Source: Leptospira venezuelensis
GTDB taxonomy: Bacteria > Spirochaetota > Leptospiria > Leptospirales > Leptospiraceae
Direction: 5' to 3'
NCBI RefSeq assembly: GCF_002150035.1
Contig: NZ_NETS01000011.1
Span: 496,001 to 560,000 of the forward strand
Length of the DNA: 64,000 bases
Below, in pieces: positions 60,434-64,000 of this stretch. The notes under the pieces are model-generated. The model worked only from the letters and a program-made list of their open reading frames with translations, had not been told where the DNA came from and did no database searches. A program made the translations under genes and the position numbers. Numbering within the stretch: the first letter of the stretch is position 1; each line of letters opens with the position of its first letter.

Positions 60434-60582
60434 ACTCTCTTCCTTATCTTAAAAAAAACCGCGAGCTCGCGGGAAACAGTGATTTAGAAATCGGGAGTAT
60501 TTTGAGCTATGTTTCAAAAAATTTCCTTGATATAGATCAAGTTAGGTTGGAAAATTTATAAACTCTTTTGGCTTGAATTATT
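60434..60582. promoter_or_regulatory. Divergent norC / regulator promoter region with FNR/DNR-type box
   Basis: A perfect TTGATATAGATCAA (60527-60540) matches TTGAT-N4-ATCAA, the FNR/ANR/DNR/NNR site. On the minus strand a -10-like CAAAAT at 60499-60504 would put the box near -41.5 from the norC start of transcription, the classic activator position. On the plus strand TATAAA (60557-60562) may serve the regulator gene. Confidence 0.8.
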
Positions 60583-61296
60583 TTGAAAAACGAACATAAA
60601 ACATCCGTTATGGCAAAAACGTTAAGCGTTCAAACAAGCGATCTTTGGGTTGAAATCCAAAAAGAATATCCAAATGAGCTCTCATCGATAGGTATTCGAA
60701 AAAAAATTTCAAAAGGAGAGGTAGTTTTCGGAGAAAGAGATCCTTACGAAGGTTTTTTTGAGATTATATCAGGTATCTTTAAAGTATATTCATTATCTCA
60801 AGATGGAAAGGAAGCCATCTTAAAGGTATTTTATCCGGGAGAATTGGTCGCAGCACATCCTATCTTTCAACCTCAGGAACCCTGCTTTTACCCAGCATTT
60901 TGCGAAGCATTAAAAGATGGAGAATTGACGTATTATCCTAAAAAGGAATTCACATCCTTCTTATTCGAAAACACTAAAGCACTCTATTTATTTTCAGCTG
61001 TAACAATACAACATCTCAACTATTTCAGAAAAAAATTGGTAGAGAACCTTCATCTTTCCGTAAAAGATAGAATCTTAAATTTTTTAAAAGAATGCGGTGC
61101 CTCTCAAAAATTAATTACTCTTCCTATTACGAAAAATCAATTGGCCTCTCTAATAGGAACCACTCCAGAATCAGTAAGTAGAGCATTTAGATCTCTTTTG
61201 GATGAATGTATCCTGGAGGAAAAGGATTCTTCCTATAGAATCATAAAGGAAAATCGACCAAAACCTACCCATGAATACCCCGCTTTGAGGCAATAA
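60583..61296 (+). CDS. Crp/Fnr-family regulator, probable NO-responsive NnrR/DNR type
   Basis: 237 residues from a TTG, or 228 from the ATG at 60610 (MAKTLSVQTSD); neither has a clear ribosome site. Effector beta-roll at about 25-145 (GIFKVYSLSQDGKEAILKVF, PGELVAAHPIFQPQEP) and a C-terminal HTH (LPITKNQLASLIGTTPESVS, RAFRSLLDE), whose E-SVSR recognition helix is that of FNR-type TTGAT readers. The N-terminal cysteine cluster of oxygen-sensing FNR is missing, which points to the DNR/NnrR (haem, NO) subgroup. Divergent from norC with a perfect box between them. Confidence 0.88.
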   Translation: MKNEHKTSVMAKTLSVQTSDLWVEIQKEYPNELSSIGIRKKISKGEVVFGERDPYEGFFEIISGIFKVYSLSQDGKEAILKVFYPGELVAAHPIFQPQEPCFYPAFCEALKDGELTYYPKKEFTSFLFENTKALYLFSAVTIQHLNYFRKKLVENLHLSVKDRILNFLKECGASQKLITLPITKNQLASLIGTTPESVSRAFRSLLDECILEEKDSSYRIIKENRPKPTHEYPALRQ

Positions 61297-61333
61297 TCAA
61301 TATTCTAAAAGCCTTTTTGAGCTTGACCGAGGA

Positions 61334-61351
61334 ATAGTGCATACACACCAT
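61334..61351 (+). promoter_or_regulatory. MarR operator-like site, copy 1
   Basis: ATAGTGCATACACACCAT, 14 bases before the MarR gene start. Fourteen of 18 positions agree with the sequence upstream of the thiolase gene at 61873. Confidence 0.45.
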
Positions 61352-61364
61352 TTGGATAGAAGAT

Positions 61365-61835
61365 ATGAAAAATAAACCTTCCTCTTCAGAACTCAAGAAA
61401 ATAGGTCTATCCTGCTTGAATGTAAGTTTAAGAAGGACTGCCAGATTAATCACTTCTTATTACGATTCTATACTCAAACCGTCCGGCCTCAGGATTACAC
61501 AATTTAGCATATTAGTTGGAATAGGACATGAAGAAGAATGTAGTATTACAGATCTTTCGAGACTGACTGATATAGATAGAACTACCCTACAAAGAAGTTT
61601 GGAAATACTAAAAAGGGATCACCTAATCCGGATCGAAAAAAAAGCGGCAGGTAATGTTCGAAACCTATCTCTTACTAAAAAGGGTGAATCCAAATTAGCA
61701 GAGGCTATCTTGCTATGGGAAAAAGCACAGAGCGAACTTACTAAATCATTAGGAAAATCTAAATTCCAAGAAACCTTAAAGGTGCTTTCGGAAGTCAGAA
61801 AAATCCCAGTTCTGGAAACCCAAAACCAAGTCTAA
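61365..61835 (+). CDS. MarR-family regulator
   Basis: 156 residues, winged helix: SITDLSRLTDIDRTTLQRSL (recognition helix) and IRIEKKAAGNVRNLSLTKKG (wing with the conserved basic turn) between long dimerisation helices. Probably senses a small aromatic or acyl ligand. It is followed by the thiolase gene, and similar operator-like sequences lie before both, suggesting that it regulates itself and the thiolase. Confidence 0.9.
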   Translation: MKNKPSSSELKKIGLSCLNVSLRRTARLITSYYDSILKPSGLRITQFSILVGIGHEEECSITDLSRLTDIDRTTLQRSLEILKRDHLIRIEKKAAGNVRNLSLTKKGESKLAEAILLWEKAQSELTKSLGKSKFQETLKVLSEVRKIPVLETQNQV

Positions 61836-61872
61836 TGAATATATTTAGAAAAAACGTTTTAGTAAGAAACAT

Positions 61873-61890
61873 ATAGTGTATATACAACAC
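61873..61890 (+). promoter_or_regulatory. MarR operator-like site, copy 2
   Basis: ATAGTGTATATACAACAC, containing the palindrome TGTATATACA, 13 bases before the thiolase start and just before its AAGGAG ribosome site. Related in 14 of 18 positions to the copy before the MarR gene. Confidence 0.5.
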
Positions 61891-61903
61891 ATAAGGAGCA
61901 TAT

Positions 61904-63085
61904 ATGGTAGTAATAGTAGATGGAGCTAGAACTCCTTTCGGAAAATTTGGTGGAGGATTAAAAGATTATAGTTCCTCCGATTTGGCCATAATTACAGCCA
62001 AAGAGACCGTTCGAAAAATCGGAGTAGATCCATCTAAGATAGAAGAAGCTATTTATGGAAATGTAATACAGGATAATAAAGATTCCGCATATCTTGCCAG
62101 GCATATTTCTCTCAGATCAGGACTCTCAGAACAATCCAGTGCACTTACAGTAAATAGGCTTTGCGGTTCAGGCCTTGAAAGTATCCTAATAGGGGCTCGT
62201 AAAATTCTCTCAAATGAAAACAATCTCATACTTGCAGGTGGAACCGAATCCATGAGTAACGCGCCTTTTGTATTAAAGGGTGCCAGATGGGGAAATAAAT
62301 ACGGAGACACGATCGCAGAAGATAGACTTGCCCAAAGTCTCACGGATTGTTTTGCAGATCTGACTATGGGAATGACTGCAGAAAATATCTCCCAACATTT
62401 CAAAATTTCTAGATCGGAACAAGATGAATGGGCTGGAATTTCCCAAGTGCGTTCGGAGAAGGCCACAAAGAGCGGAACCTTCTTATCAGAAATGATAGCT
62501 GTCCAAACTGGTGGGAAAAAATCGATTTTACTAGACAAAGACGAACAAATCCGAGGAGAAGAGTGTTTGCCTCAATTAAAAAACCTACCCACTTCATTCT
62601 TAAAAGATGGAACTGTTACTGCAGGTAATGCCTCCGGAATCAATGACGGGGCCGCCTCCATTCTACTCGCCTCAGACGATTGGGCTAAAGGTAATGGGAT
62701 AAAACCTTTAGCTTCTATATTAGGTTATGCGAATATAGGATGCGATCCTAAAATGATGGGTTTAGGTCCGGTATTTGCAATCCCAAAAGCTCTAGAAAAT
62801 TCTGGACTAAGTTTAAAAGATATAGATCTATTCGAGATCAACGAAGCCTACGCTTCTCAGACATTAGCAGTTATCCGAGAATTAGGATTAGATCCGGAAA
62901 AAACAAATGTAAACGGTGGAGCAATTGCAATAGGTCATCCGCTCGGAGCAAGTGGGACAAGAGTTACATTAGCTTTGGCTTATGAACTTAAACGTAGAAA
63001 TCTCCGATATGGAGTGGCCTCTCTTTGTATTGGAGGTGGACAAGGAATTGCAATCGTCCTAGAAAATTATAATTTTAAGAAATGA
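61904..63085 (+). CDS. Thiolase (acetyl-CoA C-acyltransferase)
   Basis: 393 residues, the standard length. Nucleophile Cys87 in VNRLCGSGLESILIGA, the NEAYASQTLAV segment, catalytic His in NGGAIAIGHPLGASG and the second Cys in SLCIGGGQGIAIVLE. It cleaves or forms 3-ketoacyl-CoA in fatty-acid breakdown or synthesis of acetoacetyl-CoA; the sequence does not decide chain length. A strong AAGGAG precedes the ATG. The MarR gene and twin operator-like sites upstream suggest inducible expression. Confidence 0.93.
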   Translation: MVVIVDGARTPFGKFGGGLKDYSSSDLAIITAKETVRKIGVDPSKIEEAIYGNVIQDNKDSAYLARHISLRSGLSEQSSALTVNRLCGSGLESILIGARKILSNENNLILAGGTESMSNAPFVLKGARWGNKYGDTIAEDRLAQSLTDCFADLTMGMTAENISQHFKISRSEQDEWAGISQVRSEKATKSGTFLSEMIAVQTGGKKSILLDKDEQIRGEECLPQLKNLPTSFLKDGTVTAGNASGINDGAASILLASDDWAKGNGIKPLASILGYANIGCDPKMMGLGPVFAIPKALENSGLSLKDIDLFEINEAYASQTLAVIRELGLDPEKTNVNGGAIAIGHPLGASGTRVTLALAYELKRRNLRYGVASLCIGGGQGIAIVLENYNFKK

Positions 63086-63143
63086 TTTTCGTTCAAAAAG
63101 CGAAAGAAATACGTAGCACGCGAAGTGGGCTTCCAGAAATCTT

Positions 63144-64000
63144 TTAAGGGAAAAAGAGGGCTCGCCTATTGAAAGAATCGGTTACCCAAAGGCCGCAAGG
63201 AGCAACTGCCACAGAAATAACAGTTCCAGTATTTTTCGAAGTAGCAGAGCCGTCAAAACCGGCATTAAAATCAGGTTTACCAAGCACTCTATCTGCTCCT
63301 TGACCAACGCTAAAAGGAGGGGAAAAACGGACAGCTCTTCCGTTATTCGAATCAGCTACCCAAACTGCTCCATTAGGCTCGATGCTAACTCCATTCGGGC
63401 CCTGTAAGGCAAAACGGCTTGTTCCTCCAGCTGAGGCAGAAAAGTTAGGCTGCCCTAGAACCATGTTTGCTTGCATTCCATTTGTAAAAGGAGGGCTAAA
63501 TCGAAGAACCCGATTATTTGTAAAATCTGAGACCCAGAGATTTCCCGCTGAATCTGCTGCAATACCGGTAGGTCTGGTGAATCTAGTATCTGACGCCCCA
63601 CCTCCAGCTGAAGTGAAGTCATCTGCACCGATTACCAGATCAGCGTTCTGGCTTGAACTAAATGACGGTGAAAAACGTAGAACCCGATCATTAAAATAAT
63701 CCGTAACCCAAACTTTGTCCCCTGGGTCTACCGCAACCCCGTATGGATTACTCAGAGTGTTTATAGTCCGGGAGGATACTCCAGTTCCAAGCATCATATC
63801 AGGCAAATCTCCAGAACTCATCCCTGGAGCATAATGTTGAACAGCGTTCCCAGTTGAAGTAGTTCCGGAAACCACCCAGATCCCGCCACTTAAATCCATT
63901 GCAATTTGTCTCGCCTCCATTGGGGAAGCAGTAAGTATAATGTTTGCGTTCCCATAAGTCTGTAAAGGTGCGGGGAAATGCATGATTCTCGCATCACTAG
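63144..64000 (-). CDS. NHL-repeat beta-propeller protein (5' end outside window)
   Basis: The frame stays open to the last base of the window (the codons before the first visible Met read SDARI), so the gene starts beyond it; about 285 residues are visible. Five or so NHL units of the form GVAVDPGDKVWVTDYFNDRV, GIAADSAGNLWVSDFTNNRV, GVSIEPNGAVWVADSNNGRA, each followed by LRFSPPF and a LGQPNF-type turn. The protein is probably exported and binds ligands with its propeller. It is somewhat more GC-rich than its neighbours. Convergent with the thiolase gene. Confidence 0.88.
   Translation of the reverse strand, partial: SDARIMHFPAPLQTYGNANIILTASPMEARQIAMDLSGGIWVVSGTTSTGNAVQHYAPGMSSGDLPDMMLGTGVSSRTINTLSNPYGVAVDPGDKVWVTDYFNDRVLRFSPSFSSSQNADLVIGADDFTSAGGGASDTRFTRPTGIAADSAGNLWVSDFTNNRVLRFSPPFTNGMQANMVLGQPNFSASAGGTSRFALQGPNGVSIEPNGAVWVADSNNGRAVRFSPPFSVGQGADRVLGKPDFNAGFDGSATSKNTGTVISVAVAPCGLWVTDSFNRRALFFP

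Overview
The window looks like a stretch of a Leptospira chromosome (AT-rich spirochaete). Grounds: spirochaete-style lipoprotein signals (LISC, LESC, FTGC, STTC), FG-GAP/NHL/beta-helix surface lipoproteins typical of the genus, a DUF3209 protein in a B12 operon, many PAS/HAMP two-component genes and frequent TTG starts. The nitric-oxide reductase cluster and the SoxR locus suggest, as inference only, a non-interrogans species. I see no tRNA, rRNA, CRISPR, phage or insertion sequence.

Layout. (1) 1-5.1 kb: porin-like outer-membrane protein with a terminator, a PAS histidine kinase, a Crp-type regulator and a ketosphinganine-reductase-like SDR. (2) 5.1-24.0 kb: a cobalamin riboswitch followed by about 20 tightly packed, often overlapping genes for cobalt uptake (cbtB, cbtA), corrin synthesis by the early-cobalt route (cbiX-ferredoxin, DUF3209, an FNR-type flavoprotein, cbiD, cbiC, cbiET, cbiL, cbiG, cbiH, cbiF), adenosylation and amidation (cobO, cbiA, cobD-cbiP fusion), salvage (cbiZ) and loop assembly (cobU, cbiB, two histidine phosphatases). 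No recognisable cbiJ/cobK, cobS, cobT or sirohydrochlorin-forming methyltransferase lies here. (3) 24.0-26.5 kb: a second cobalamin riboswitch and a TonB-dependent receptor, presumably for corrinoid uptake. (4) 26.5-37.5 kb: six signalling genes all on the minus strand, including a 2108-residue soluble hybrid kinase with eleven 92-residue HAMP-type repeats, like fungal Nik1 kinases. (5) 37.6-44.2 kb: lipoprotein, OsmC, a SoxR locus with divergent FMN reductase and MFS exporter and two SoxR-box-like sites, an ArsR regulator with a palindromic operator, FabG-like SDR and enoyl-CoA hydratase. (6) 44.2-51.8 kb: surface or exported proteins (FG-GAP propeller, small barrel, two lipoproteins). (7) 51.8-55.1 kb: DUF1993, a GC-rich island, ArsR-SRPBCC pair with a double operator, a cupin with an XRE regulator. 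(8) 55.2-61.3 kb: cytochrome c', norD, norQ, norB, a di-haem norC, then a perfect FNR/DNR-type box and a divergent Crp/FNR regulator: a nitric-oxide detoxification or respiration module. (9) 61.4-64 kb: MarR regulator and thiolase sharing a repeated operator-like sequence, and the 3' part of an NHL-repeat protein that runs off the window.

The most unusual content is in the B12 operon (two fusions, a CbiH with an unexplained C-terminal domain, a phosphatase missing its second catalytic histidine, and a flavoprotein plus DUF3209 in a pathway with no CbiJ), the poly-HAMP kinase, and several directly readable regulatory sites (SoxR, ArsR, FNR and MarR type).
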